Below are positions 8,233-17,644 of a DNA stretch of 64,000 nt, piece by piece (the first letter of the stretch is position 1; each line of letters begins with the position of its first letter). The translations under genes were made by a program, and so were the position numbers. The stretch is from Ignavibacteria bacterium (lineage in GTDB: Bacteria; Bacteroidota; Ignavibacteria; Ignavibacteriales; Ignavibacteriaceae). Location of the stretch: the NCBI GenBank assembly GCA_017302895.1, contig JAFLBV010000002.1, positions 682,001 to 746,000 on the forward strand, given 5' to 3'. The notes beneath the pieces were generated by a model. That model ran no database searches. It was given only the letters and a program-made list of their open reading frames with translations, and had not been told where the DNA came from.

Positions 8233-9256
8233 TAAAAATTCCATCAACAGGGGCATTGCAATAAGGACATCTCCCGCTGACAAGACGGTTCGATATAACG
8301 GTATGCCAGTCCCGCTCAATCACTTTGCAATTGCAATTGGGACAATAAGTGGTCTGCCCTTTGCTATCGTGAACATTCCCTGTGTAAACATACTTCAAAC
8401 CTTCTGCGATTGCGATTTCCCGAGCCATTGAGAGAGTATTGAAAGGGGTTCTCTCTTTATCCCTGAGTTTGAAGTCAGGATGAAAAGCCGTAAAGTGAAG
8501 CGGAACCCTGTCGCCGATGTTTCTGTGTATCCACCTCGTCATTTCTTTAATCTCATGTTCTGAATCGTTTTCCCCCGGAATCAGAAGTGTTGTCAACTCC
8601 ATCCATACATTTGTCTTTTCTTTTATCCAGACTATCGTTTCAAGAACCTCTTTTAGAGATGCCCATGCCAGGTTTTTGTAGAAACTCTCAGTGAATGCCT
8701 TCAAATCGATATTTGTGGCAGAGGCATACTCGAACAGTTCATACCTGGCTTGTGGAGTTACATATCCGGCTGTAACGAGAACTGTATGAATGTTTTCTTC
8801 TCTTGCTATCTTCGAGATGTCAATTGCGTACTCCGCAAAAATTACAGGATCATTGTAGGTAAAAGCAATCGAGGGAGTGGAGTACTTCTTTGCCAGCGAA
8901 ACCACATCAGTCGGCAGAGCCATTATGGAGTTGGAATCATCAAGCTTCGCTTTCGAAATCGACCAGTTTTGACAAAATTTACACCCAAGGTTACAACCTG
9001 CCGTACCAAACGACAATATGGTGGAACCGGGCAGAAAGTGGTTCAAAGGTTTCTTCTCAACAGGATCGATAGCGAAACCGGTCGGTCTGCCATACCCGAT
9101 CGAGATGAGCTGATTATCTATATTCTGACGAATATAGCAAAAACCGTGCTGGTCAGGTCCCATTTCGCAAAATCTTGGACAAAGAGTACACTTGATTTTA
9201 CCAGTGGATGAAACCTCCCACCATTTTGCCGGGTGGAAATTTGTATTTACTGACAT
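8225..9256 (-). CDS. amrS: Radical SAM enzyme of the AmmeMemoRadiSam type (AmrS)
   Basis: 343 residues. Cys88, Cys92 and Cys95 form the CxxxCxxC 4Fe-4S cluster motif (CNLGCKFC). An N-terminal cysteine set (Cys23, 26, 30, 40) and a C-terminal zinc-ribbon-like set (CPNCNC ... CPYC) match the AmrS family, long annotated as pyruvate-formate-lyase-activating-like. The family's partners AmrA (AMMECR1) and AmrB (Memo) are not within the window. The biochemical role cannot be stated from sequence. It sits one base after the pyk start-side gene boundary (pyk stop ends at 9258) and overlaps the glycosyltransferase start by eight bases, so it belongs to a pyk-amrS-GT2-nadK transcript. Confidence 0.88.
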   Translation of the reverse strand: MSVNTNFHPAKWWEVSSTGKIKCTLCPRFCEMGPDQHGFCYIRQNIDNQLISIGYGRPTGFAIDPVEKKPLNHFLPGSTILSFGTAGCNLGCKFCQNWSISKAKLDDSNSIMALPTDVVSLAKKYSTPSIAFTYNDPVIFAEYAIDISKIAREENIHTVLVTAGYVTPQARYELFEYASATNIDLKAFTESFYKNLAWASLKEVLETIVWIKEKTNVWMELTTLLIPGENDSEHEIKEMTRWIHRNIGDRVPLHFTAFHPDFKLRDKERTPFNTLSMAREIAIAEGLKYVYTGNVHDSKGQTTYCPNCNCKVIERDWHTVISNRLVSGRCPYCNAPVDGIFND

Positions 9257-9257
9257 A

Positions 9258-10703
9258 TCAGATTACGAAAATCTTCAATTTGTTGGTTCTTCCTTTTTCT
9301 GAAATAGGTGCACCTGAAGTGTAAATCACTACATCACCTTTTTTTACATGTCCAATCTTAAGTATTATATCGGTCGCCTCGGAAATCAGCTCTTCTGAAT
9401 CCCGGTCGAGATCAGGCATGAACATCGAAGAAACACCCCAATAGAGGCACAGATTGTTCATCGTGTCAAACTTGTCCGAGATTGCGATTATTCTTGCATT
9501 AGGGCGATATTTTGAAAGTTTCCGTGCTGTCCTTCCATTTTCAGTAAAAACCACAATCGCTGCGGCGTCCACTTCCCTGCTCATCTGTACAATACCTTTG
9601 TTAACCGAATCGAAGAGTTTGTCTTCAAAATTTTTCGTCATGTCAAAGTCAATGTGACGGGTCCAATAAGCATGAGCACCTGCACTTCTTACAATCTGAT
9701 TCATCGTCTCCACCGTTTTCACCGGAAATTTACCGACGGAGGTTTCAGCAGAAAGCATAACAACATCGGTGCCATCCCACACAGCGTTCGCAACATCGGA
9801 AGCCTCCGCTCGTGTAGGAATCGGATTGTAAACCATCGATTCGAGCATTTGAGTAGCTGTGATAACAAGTTTACCGGTGGCGTTGCACCTCTTAATTATA
9901 TTCTTCTGGATCAGAGGAACCTCCTGAGGCTCCAGTTCCACTCCCAGGTCACCTCTCGCTACCATTATGCCATCAGAAACTTTAAGTATTGACTCAAAAT
10001 TTGAAACAGCCTCTTTCATCTCAATTTTAGAGATTATTGGTGCCGAAAATCCTTTGTCTTTCATCCATTTTCTTAAGTTTGTTATATCATCAGCACTCCT
10101 TACGAATGAAAGGGCAACAAAGTCAACACGGTGTTTAATGAAAATATACTCAAGGTTTTTAAGGTCGGTCTCCGTCACAGAGGGGGTAGAGAGTTTCATT
10201 CCCGGAAGATTCATCCCCTTTTTAGGTTTCACCGTTCCACCATTGAGTATCTCACAAACAACTGCAGTAGACTCTTTCTCTATCACTCTCAGTTTGATCA
10301 ATCCGTCATCAATCAGGATTAGATCACCAATCTTGGCATCATTTACGAGCAATTTGTATGATGTTGAGAGAATTTTATCGGTTCCATCCAAATCCTCGAT
10401 TGTGATTCGAATTGTATCGCCCGTCTTAATCTCAATCTCAGGTACGCTCAGATTACCGATTCGAATTTTAGGACCCTGTAGATCAGCCAGCACTGCCAGT
10501 GAAGTGGACTCATTCACGCAGGCTTCATGAATGTTAAAAAAGAGATTGTCAAAAAATTCGTGCGAGCCATGAGAAAAATTTAGCCTCACACCATCCATCC
10601 CGGCACGGATCATTTGAGCAATTATGTTTTTGTCCGAGGTAGCTGGTCCCAAGGTACAAAGTATTTTTGTACGGGCAAAAAGAAAGTTAGATCCTTGAAG
10701 CAT
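9258..10703 (-). CDS. pyk: Pyruvate kinase
   Basis: About 481 residues. Transfers phosphate from phosphoenolpyruvate to ADP in glycolysis. Seen: TKILCTLGPATSD at the N-terminus, GMDGVRLNFSHG, the B domain (about 75-170), the catalytic ISKIEMKEAVSNF and GIMVARGDLGVELEPQEVP segment, ITATQMLESM, and a C-terminal allosteric-type domain ending in KIFVI. An in-frame ATG 14 codons upstream lies inside a perfect palindrome. The ATG at 10703 is preferred because TAAAGAAGAG precedes it at normal spacing and the family N-terminus fits. It heads the group pyk-amrS-GT2-nadK. Confidence 0.94.
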   Translation of the reverse strand: MLQGSNFLFARTKILCTLGPATSDKNIIAQMIRAGMDGVRLNFSHGSHEFFDNLFFNIHEACVNESTSLAVLADLQGPKIRIGNLSVPEIEIKTGDTIRITIEDLDGTDKILSTSYKLLVNDAKIGDLILIDDGLIKLRVIEKESTAVVCEILNGGTVKPKKGMNLPGMKLSTPSVTETDLKNLEYIFIKHRVDFVALSFVRSADDITNLRKWMKDKGFSAPIISKIEMKEAVSNFESILKVSDGIMVARGDLGVELEPQEVPLIQKNIIKRCNATGKLVITATQMLESMVYNPIPTRAEASDVANAVWDGTDVVMLSAETSVGKFPVKTVETMNQIVRSAGAHAYWTRHIDFDMTKNFEDKLFDSVNKGIVQMSREVDAAAIVVFTENGRTARKLSKYRPNARIIAISDKFDTMNNLCLYWGVSSMFMPDLDRDSEELISEATDIILKIGHVKKGDVVIYTSGAPISEKGRTNKLKIFVI

Positions 10704-10729
10704 GGTTATTCTCTTCTTTATGGATAATT

Positions 10730-10749
10730 CTAAATGGTCGACCATTTAG
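10730..10749. promoter_or_regulatory. Perfect 20-bp palindrome upstream of pyk
   Basis: The half-site CTAAATGGTC is followed directly by its exact reverse complement. It lies 27 bp upstream of the preferred pyk ATG, within the 93-bp gap after the Lon-like gene. The length and symmetry fit an operator for a dimeric repressor such as a TetR- or GntR-type protein; no regulator gene is nearby. An alternative is an RNA hairpin in the 5' leader. Confidence 0.5.
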
Positions 10750-10796
10750 TTTATTAAAATTGTTAAGTGCAAAACTAATAAGCAAACAAATAAAAT

Positions 10797-13289
10797 TTAT
10801 TCGGCAGTTTTAAGAATTTGTTCTCCCGCCACTGTTTCGGGTTGAGTCGATCTTGGATGTTTATTTAGCTTAAAGGGGTCCTTCGCAAACATATACATCT
10901 TTTTGAGATTCTCTGCAGTAATACCATAGATGGTATTCCTGGGAAAATGACCTTCATCGTTTTTCTCTCCTGCTCTTACACCGAGAAGTATCTCCAATGC
11001 CTCCGATATATGCGAAACGGGCCATATATGAAACAAACCAGACTTGGCGGCAGCCTGAATTTCCTCATCAAGCATCAAATCATCGATATTTGAAACAGGT
11101 ATAATCACACCCTGATATTTGGTGAGACCTTTCTCTTTACAGACTTTATAGAAACCTTCTATTTTTTCGTTGACGCCACCTATTGGCTGTACTTCCCCTT
11201 TTTGATTAACTGAACCCGTTACAGCAATTGCCTGATTTACCGGCAATTTTGAAATAGCTGAAATTATCACAGCCATTTCGGCAATTGACGCGGAGTCACC
11301 ATCAATATTTCCATACGATTGTTCAAAAACCACTGTGGCAGAGACCGCAAGAGGAACTATATGCGAGAAAGTTTCCCTCAGAAATCCTGCTATTATGAGT
11401 ATCGCTTTGTCATGAGTTTTCCCGGACAGTCCCGATTCCTTTTCAACATTTATAATGACTCCGTTTCCGGGTGCAACAGCAGAAGTGATGCGGGCGGGTT
11501 TTCCAAACGCAATAATGTCGCTGCCATAAACCGCCAATCCGTTGATCTGACCGACCTTTTTCCCGGCCACATCTATCAGAATTCTGTCCGTGGCTATCAT
11601 TTCTGTATATTTTTCGTCCCACAGGTCGTGTCTTCCCCGCGCGTTTGCAAATGCCTGACGGACATGCTCAGACCTTACCTTGGAAGAATTGTCTTCCTGT
11701 GCCCAAAAAGAAGCTTCACGCACCACATCAGCAAGCATCGAAAAGCGGGATGTAAGTTTATCTTTGGATCCGGCATACCTTGCAGCAATCTCCATCACGG
11801 ACGCTATAGCGGATTTATGAAATTCCTTCAAATTTTCATCGGAAATTATCTTTTTTATGATGTGCGCATACTGAACCAGTATTTCCTTCGAACGGGTGAT
11901 TTCGTAGTCGAATTCCGCTTTTACTTTGAAGATTTTCTTAAAATCATCTTCTCTTTCAGCGAGAAGTGAGTAGATATACGAGTTCCCGATCAGGATCACC
12001 TTTAAATCAATCGGTATTGATTCCGGTTTCAACGAAGAAGGTGCCATCTGATAGTAGATGTGGTTATCCTGAATGTCCAGCATCATGTAAGTAAGGATTC
12101 GCTTAAGTGTTTTCCAGACCCCCGGGGCCTCAAAAAGGTGACTGACTCTCAAAACCAGAAATCCTCCGTTCGCACGAAGCATCGATCCGGCTTTAATGTT
12201 CAGAAAGTCGGCATAGAAATTCCCCTTCCTGTCTGAGACTCTCTCAATATTTCCAAAAAGAGTGTTCATGGAAGGTGCGGTTTCGATTATAACAGGACTG
12301 TCCTTCATCCCTGCATTATCCAGAAGAATATTGACATCATAAGCACGGAACGGATCGAGTGGAAAGGATTCTGCAATTGCCTCGGGATTTGACATCGCAA
12401 GCTTAAACAGTTGAATATTCTCAAGAATGTCCTTCTCGAGGGTGGCAATCCAATCAGCAGTTTTTCCATCCTTGTAATTTTCATTCAGGTAGATAATCGC
12501 ACCTTTAATTAATGCTTCGGCCTCACCCTTCTCTATGTTACGAATCTCGGTTTGCAAATCCTGCGAAAGCTTCACATGTTTTTTGACGAGAATCATCAAA
12601 TCCTGCTGCCGGGCAGAATAGGCATCATAAATCTGCTGAGCCTTTTTCTTTGTCAGTTCACCTTTGGAAACAAGCTCCTCAATCGCAGTTATGAGAACCG
12701 GTTTTTTATTGATTACAGGCATAATCTCGGGACGAACCCCATCCTCAACCTGAACCTGCCCGAGTGTAAGCCCGTCTTTATTGATCATCTCTTCAAAGCT
12801 CGTAATGAGCAATTGCTCCTGTTTCGAGAACTTCTCGATGATGGCATTTTTCTTTGCGTTGAGACTCTCAGATTCCAGCACCTGAGGTATCCTCTCTCTC
12901 AGAAGAGAAATCAAGGAATTTACATCATATTTGAATTTGAGGGACATACCCGCAGGGAAGGTAAGAAGTACCGGCTGATCCGGATTTTTGAAGTTGTTCA
13001 CATAGCAGTAATCGAAAAGTGCCGGATTGTTGTCCGCCAAAATCTCCAACATCTTTTTGACTGTCGAAGCTTTGCCTGTACCCGAAAGGCCGGCAATATA
13101 GATGTTATATCCTGAAGCTTTCAATCCCACGCCCAGTCGCAACGCTTTTATTGCTCTGTCCTGGCCGATAATTCCTTCTATTGGTTCTATCTCTTCTGTG
13201 GATTCAAAGTTAAATGTCGAAAGGTTACACTTCCACCTGTAAGCAGAGGGTTTAAGTTCGGGGTGCTTTTTAGCCGGAGCTGGTTTCAT
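10797..13289 (-). CDS. Lon-like ATP-dependent protease (AAA_32/LonC-type)
   Basis: 830 residues. The Walker A motif GLSGTGKAST lies near residues 68-77, after a short N-terminal region. A long insert, helical in places, follows (about 100-300). The second half carries an AAA core with NANGGFLVLR and an LIGNSYIYSLL segment, then the Lon-type peptidase domain. Its Ser-Lys dyad is visible: Ser in GDSASIAEMAV and Lys in GGVNEKIEGFY. There is no classical Lon N-terminal substrate domain, consistent with the PF13654-type proteins. It is probably a soluble protease for damaged or regulatory proteins; substrates unknown. Its gene is divergent from the RND efflux operon across a 182-bp gap (13290-13471) that holds the promoters of both and nothing else that I recognise. 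Confidence 0.88.
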   Translation of the reverse strand: MKPAPAKKHPELKPSAYRWKCNLSTFNFESTEEIEPIEGIIGQDRAIKALRLGVGLKASGYNIYIAGLSGTGKASTVKKMLEILADNNPALFDYCYVNNFKNPDQPVLLTFPAGMSLKFKYDVNSLISLLRERIPQVLESESLNAKKNAIIEKFSKQEQLLITSFEEMINKDGLTLGQVQVEDGVRPEIMPVINKKPVLITAIEELVSKGELTKKKAQQIYDAYSARQQDLMILVKKHVKLSQDLQTEIRNIEKGEAEALIKGAIIYLNENYKDGKTADWIATLEKDILENIQLFKLAMSNPEAIAESFPLDPFRAYDVNILLDNAGMKDSPVIIETAPSMNTLFGNIERVSDRKGNFYADFLNIKAGSMLRANGGFLVLRVSHLFEAPGVWKTLKRILTYMMLDIQDNHIYYQMAPSSLKPESIPIDLKVILIGNSYIYSLLAEREDDFKKIFKVKAEFDYEITRSKEILVQYAHIIKKIISDENLKEFHKSAIASVMEIAARYAGSKDKLTSRFSMLADVVREASFWAQEDNSSKVRSEHVRQAFANARGRHDLWDEKYTEMIATDRILIDVAGKKVGQINGLAVYGSDIIAFGKPARITSAVAPGNGVIINVEKESGLSGKTHDKAILIIAGFLRETFSHIVPLAVSATVVFEQSYGNIDGDSASIAEMAVIISAISKLPVNQAIAVTGSVNQKGEVQPIGGVNEKIEGFYKVCKEKGLTKYQGVIIPVSNIDDLMLDEEIQAAAKSGLFHIWPVSHISEALEILLGVRAGEKNDEGHFPRNTIYGITAENLKKMYMFAKDPFKLNKHPRSTQPETVAGEQILKTAE

Positions 13290-13471
13290 TATTTTCTCAA
13301 AATTTTGGTTATTAAATATAATAATTTTTGGTTGATAAAGTTGGAATATTGAATCATATCTCTTTTTTATGGGTTGATGATATTGGCAGGACTCATTATA
13401 TTTGTTGCTGGAATTTTAGTTTAGATCGAAGAGTGTCTCTTCCCGGTTTTTCATTAAGTAATGGTTATAAT

Positions 13472-14566
13472 ATGTCAAAGTGGACCAAGATATTTGTTTA
13501 TGCTCTGATCGTACTCGTTGCAGGCGGTCTGGTGATTTATCCGTTGATCAAAAGTGACGGGAAAGATGATGCCGGAAAAGGCAAAACATCGACTAAACAG
13601 CAGCAAGGTCCGGCTTTGGTTAAAGCGAGGGTGTTGAAGTATGATTCATTTTCCTCCGAAATTAAAGTTATGGGTAAGGTAATCGCAGACGAATGGGTGG
13701 ATTTATCACCTGAGGTCTCTGGTAAAATTGTTAAAATAAACTTCAAAGAGGGGGGAAATGTCGCCAAAGGACAACTCCTTATAAAAATAAATGACAATGA
13801 CCTTCAGGCTCAACTTAAAAAAAACAAAGTGAGACTCGAACTCTCCGCTCAAAAACTCGACAGACAGAAAAAACTTCTTGAAGTTAACGGCACAACTCAG
13901 GAAGAATTCGACAATGCCAGATTCGAGTTTGAATCGATCTCTGCTGACATTGACCTGATAGAAGCTCAAATATTAAAAACTGAGATCAGGGCCCCTTTTG
14001 CGGGACAAATCGGCTTAAGATACCTCTCGGAAGGTGCCTTCGTAGCACCCGGAACTAAAATCGCAACACTTCAAAGCAGATCAAAACTAAAGATTGACTT
14101 TACCATTCCGCAGAATTATTCGATATACTTGAACACCGGGAAAAACATAAGTTTTAGTACAGGAAACGGTGCTGAAGAGATGAGTGCAAACATTTATGCT
14201 CTCGAGCCGGGTGTGGATCAGACTACAGCCACACTCAAGGCAAGGGCTTATGTCACCGGAGGTGGAAAGGGCTTAATTCCCGGTAAGGTAGTGGAAGTCA
14301 AAGTTAAACTGACGGCACCCGTAAAAACCATCCTCATTCCAACCGAAACCCTTATCCCTGAAATATCAGGTCAGTCCGTGTTCCTTTATAAAAACGGAAT
14401 GTCTGTCTCCTTCCCGGTAGAAATCGGAGACAGAACAGAAAAAATTGTGCAGATTGTCTCAGGAATCAGTGAAGGAGATACTCTGATTGTCTCCGGACTG
14501 ATTCAATTGAAGAATGGCGGTCCGGTCAAACTTTCAGGAGTTGAAACGCAGGGAAAAACGGAATGA
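13472..14566 (+). CDS. RND efflux periplasmic adaptor (membrane fusion protein)
   Basis: About 364 residues from the ATG at 13472. Longer in-frame reading upstream gives a sequence unlike the family, so this start, directly before the membrane anchor (KIFVYALIVLVAGGLVIYPLI), is preferred. The protein shows a lipoyl/barrel-sandwich half (VSGKIVKINFKEGGNVAKGQLLIKIND), a coiled-coil hairpin (about 95-150), the second lipoyl half (TEIRAPFAGQIGLRYLSEGAFVAPGTKIATL), a beta-barrel and a membrane-proximal domain. It links the inner-membrane pump to an outer-membrane channel. Its stop overlaps the pump gene start by four bases (ATGA). Confidence 0.92.
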   Translation: MSKWTKIFVYALIVLVAGGLVIYPLIKSDGKDDAGKGKTSTKQQQGPALVKARVLKYDSFSSEIKVMGKVIADEWVDLSPEVSGKIVKINFKEGGNVAKGQLLIKINDNDLQAQLKKNKVRLELSAQKLDRQKKLLEVNGTTQEEFDNARFEFESISADIDLIEAQILKTEIRAPFAGQIGLRYLSEGAFVAPGTKIATLQSRSKLKIDFTIPQNYSIYLNTGKNISFSTGNGAEEMSANIYALEPGVDQTTATLKARAYVTGGGKGLIPGKVVEVKVKLTAPVKTILIPTETLIPEISGQSVFLYKNGMSVSFPVEIGDRTEKIVQIVSGISEGDTLIVSGLIQLKNGGPVKLSGVETQGKTE

Positions 14567-17500
14567 GTCTATCTTCAATTAGTATACGGAGACCCGTATT
14601 AGCCATCGTTATGTCGGTGGTTATCGTTCTTTTTGGTGTAATCGGATATACTTCTCTCGGAGTGAGAGAGTATCCCAGCATTGATCCCCCGATTATAACA
14701 GTCCAAACCAATTATACAGGCGCTAATGCCACGGTAATCGAAGCCCAAATTACGGAACCGCTTGAAGAATCGATTAACGGAATCGCCGGCATCAGAAGCA
14801 TGACCTCCTCTTCCAGAGACGGCAGAAGCCTCATTACGGTTGAGTTTGATATTGATGTCGACCTCGAGGCCGCCGCAAATGATGTAAGAGACAGAGTCTC
14901 CCGGGCAATCAATCTTTTACCACCCGATGTCGACCCTCCTGTGGTCACAAAAGCAGATGCCGATGCCATCCCAATAGTTATGGTGAATGTTAGCGGTAAA
15001 GAGAAAAGCATCCTTGATCTCTCTGATTATTCGAGAAATGTCTTGAAAGAAAAACTTCAGACTATCCCCGGTATAAGTCAGATTCAGATTTGGGGTGAAA
15101 AAAGGTATTCAATGAGGTTGTGGCTCGATCCATCGAAGATGAATGCGTTCAAAGTTACTCCGGTCGAGGTTAGGAATGTCCTCAGACTCGAAAATGTCGA
15201 ACTCCCCTCGGGACGGCTTGAAGGAGACAATACAGAACTTACTGTAAGGACTCTCGGACTTCTCCAGACACCTGAAGATTTCAACAATCTTATCATAAAA
15301 GAAGAACAAGGAAACACGGTCAGATTTTCAGACATCGGATATGCTGAATATTACCCGGAAAATGAGAGAACCATTCTCAGGCGTGACGGGGTACCGATGA
15401 CAGGTCTTGTTGCTGTTCCTCTCCCCGGCAGTAACCATATCGAGATTGCAGACGAGTTCCACAGAAGAATTGAAGAAATCAAAAAAGATCTCCCGGCTGA
15501 TATGAATATACAGCTCGGTTTTGATGCTACCACCTTCATCAGACAATCTATCTCGGAAGTAATGGAAACCATATTCATTGCTTTCGGACTTGTGATTTTG
15601 ATAATTTTTCTATTCCTTCGTAACTGGCGGACGACTCTCATACCGATTCTGGCTATTCCAATTTCTTTAATTGGTGCATTCTTCATTATGTATCTTGCCG
15701 GATTTTCAATTAATGTACTTACGCTGCTTGGTATAGTGCTTGCCATCGGAATTGTAGTGGATGATGCCATCGTGGTACTTGAGAATATCTATAAAAAAAT
15801 TGAAGATGGCTTAACCCCCGTAGAGGCAGCAGCAAAGGGTTCATCAGAGATATTTTTTGCAATCATCTCCACAACTGTTTCACTTGCTTCCGTTTTTCTT
15901 CCGATAGTATTCCTGCAGGGCTTGACCGGGAAACTGTTCAAGGAGTTTGGTTTTGTAATCGCCGGATCGGTAATCATTTCGGCATTTGTGGCTCTTACTC
16001 TCACCCCGATGCTCAGTTCAAAAATGTTGAAGTCATCCGAGTCGCATTCGAAATTCTACAATCTTACCGAACCGTTTTTTGTATGGATGACAAAGGCATA
16101 CCATACGGCGCTGGAAGCTTTTATGCGAGTCCGCTGGGTTTCATTTCCTCTTGTCATTCTTGCTTTGGGTGCCATCTACTTTTTTGGTGGCGGACTGCAG
16201 TCAGAACTTGCACCTCAGGAAGATAGAAGTGCGCTCAGGATTCAATCGACAGCACCTGAAGGAACATCTTATGACTATATGGACAGGTATATCCAAAAAC
16301 TCGTGGAGCAGGTGCATGGTCTTGTTCAAAATGAAGAAGCAGCACTCGTTTCTGTGACGGCTCCCGGGTTCGGAGGCAGTTCCACAAATTCGGGCTTTAT
16401 CCGCCTTATGCTGAAAGACCCCAAGGACAGAAGCAGATCGCAGCAGGAGATAGCACAGGAGTTGACGGTTGCTGTGCGTAAGTTGAATGATGCCAGAACC
16501 ATTGTAATCCAGGAACAGTCGATTGGCGGCGGTTCAAGAGGCGGACTTCCGGTGCAGTATGTAATACAGGCGAGCAATTTCGAGGATCTGAGGGAAGTGT
16601 TGCCAAAATTCCTTGGCGAAGTAAGACAGAGCCCCGTTTTTGCAGTAACCGATGTGAATCTCAAATTCAATAAACCGGAAGTTGTTGTAGAAATCGACAG
16701 ATCAAAAGCCAGAGACCTTGGTGTGTCTGTATCCGATGTGGCAACTACACTCCAGTTTTCTTTGAGTGGACAAAGATTCGGTTATTTCATCAGGAATGGA
16801 AAACAATACCAGGTAATCGGTCAATTGAAACGGGAGAACAGGAATGAACCTCTCGATCTTCGCTCCATGTTTGTGAAGAACAAAAGGGGGGACATGATTC
16901 AACTCGATAACATTGTCACTCTGACTGAAAGAAGTTCACCGCCGCAGCTTTACCGTTATAACCGTTACGCGTCTGCCACCGTGTCTGCCGGACTTTCCGG
17001 AGGAAAGACGATTGGTGACGGAATCGCAGAGATGGACAGGATTTCTGAAAAAGTTCTTGGCGATAAATTTACAACAGCCCTTGATGGAGCTTCCAAGGAT
17101 TTTGCCGAAAGTTCTTCTTCACTGGTGTTTACTTTTCTGCTTGCACTGGCTCTGATTTATCTGGTTCTTGCGGCACAGTTCGAAAGTTTCAGAGATCCTT
17201 TTATAATTATGCTTACAGTGCCCCTGGCTATAGCCGGCGCGGTGATTTCACTTGCATATTTCGGACAGACTTTGAATATTTTCAGTCAGATTGGGCAGAT
17301 TATGCTGATTGGACTGGTTACAAAAAATGGAATTCTTATTGTGGAATTCGCAAATCAGAGGAGAGAAGCCGGTTCAGACAGGTTAAAAGCCGTAAAAGAG
17401 GCTGCTGAATTGAGATTGAGACCTATTTTGATGACAAGTCTTTCGACTATCCTCGGTACACTACCTATCGCTTTGGCTTTGGGTGCCGGTTCGGAAAGCA

Positions 17501-17643
17501 GAGTATCAATGGGTATTGCAATTATCGGTGGACTGATTTTTTCCACAATTCTTACACTTTTTATCATCCCTGCGATGTACAGTTACATTTCGCCAAAAGA
17601 GATGAAGATTATTCCCGATCTTTCTGAAATGGAACGAAAATAG
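14563..17643 (+). CDS. RND multidrug efflux permease, HAE1/AcrB-like
   Basis: 1026 residues with the twelve-helix RND layout. N-terminal LSSISIRRPVLAIVMSVVIVLFGVIGYTSL is TM1. Two large periplasmic loops follow TM1 and TM7. The paired aspartates of the proton relay are in GIVVDDAIVVLENIYK (TM4). Late helices contain LVTKNGILIVEFANQ and RLRPILMTSLSTILGTLPIAL. The length matches AcrB-type pumps (about 1030). It exports toxic or hydrophobic compounds in exchange for protons. No TolC-type outer-membrane factor follows, so the channel is presumably encoded elsewhere. The stop lies one base from the convergent histidine kinase gene's stop, with no terminator in between. Confidence 0.95.
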   Translation: MSLSSISIRRPVLAIVMSVVIVLFGVIGYTSLGVREYPSIDPPIITVQTNYTGANATVIEAQITEPLEESINGIAGIRSMTSSSRDGRSLITVEFDIDVDLEAAANDVRDRVSRAINLLPPDVDPPVVTKADADAIPIVMVNVSGKEKSILDLSDYSRNVLKEKLQTIPGISQIQIWGEKRYSMRLWLDPSKMNAFKVTPVEVRNVLRLENVELPSGRLEGDNTELTVRTLGLLQTPEDFNNLIIKEEQGNTVRFSDIGYAEYYPENERTILRRDGVPMTGLVAVPLPGSNHIEIADEFHRRIEEIKKDLPADMNIQLGFDATTFIRQSISEVMETIFIAFGLVILIIFLFLRNWRTTLIPILAIPISLIGAFFIMYLAGFSINVLTLLGIVLAIGIVVDDAIVVLENIYKKIEDGLTPVEAAAKGSSEIFFAIISTTVSLASVFLPIVFLQGLTGKLFKEFGFVIAGSVIISAFVALTLTPMLSSKMLKSSESHSKFYNLTEPFFVWMTKAYHTALEAFMRVRWVSFPLVILALGAIYFFGGGLQSELAPQEDRSALRIQSTAPEGTSYDYMDRYIQKLVEQVHGLVQNEEAALVSVTAPGFGGSSTNSGFIRLMLKDPKDRSRSQQEIAQELTVAVRKLNDARTIVIQEQSIGGGSRGGLPVQYVIQASNFEDLREVLPKFLGEVRQSPVFAVTDVNLKFNKPEVVVEIDRSKARDLGVSVSDVATTLQFSLSGQRFGYFIRNGKQYQVIGQLKRENRNEPLDLRSMFVKNKRGDMIQLDNIVTLTERSSPPQLYRYNRYASATVSAGLSGGKTIGDGIAEMDRISEKVLGDKFTTALDGASKDFAESSSSLVFTFLLALALIYLVLAAQFESFRDPFIIMLTVPLAIAGAVISLAYFGQTLNIFSQIGQIMLIGLVTKNGILIVEFANQRREAGSDRLKAVKEAAELRLRPILMTSLSTILGTLPIALALGAGSESRVSMGIAIIGGLIFSTILTLFIIPAMYSYISPKEMKIIPDLSEMERK

Positions 17644-17644
17644 A

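Noticed and set aside
7796..8431. Plus-strand open frame of 211 codons across the glycosyltransferase and AmrS genes
   Set aside because: It is antisense to two well-supported genes, has no recognisable domain and no ribosome site; it arises from codon bias of the real genes.
11319..11969. Plus-strand open frame of 216 codons inside the Lon-like gene
   Set aside because: Antisense to conserved AAA and peptidase regions; cysteine-rich, low-complexity composition unlike a real protein.
13328..13471. Upstream extension of the RND adaptor by 48 codons
   Set aside because: The extra residues are cysteine- and tryptophan-rich and would stand before a normal membrane anchor; they overlap the promoter region.
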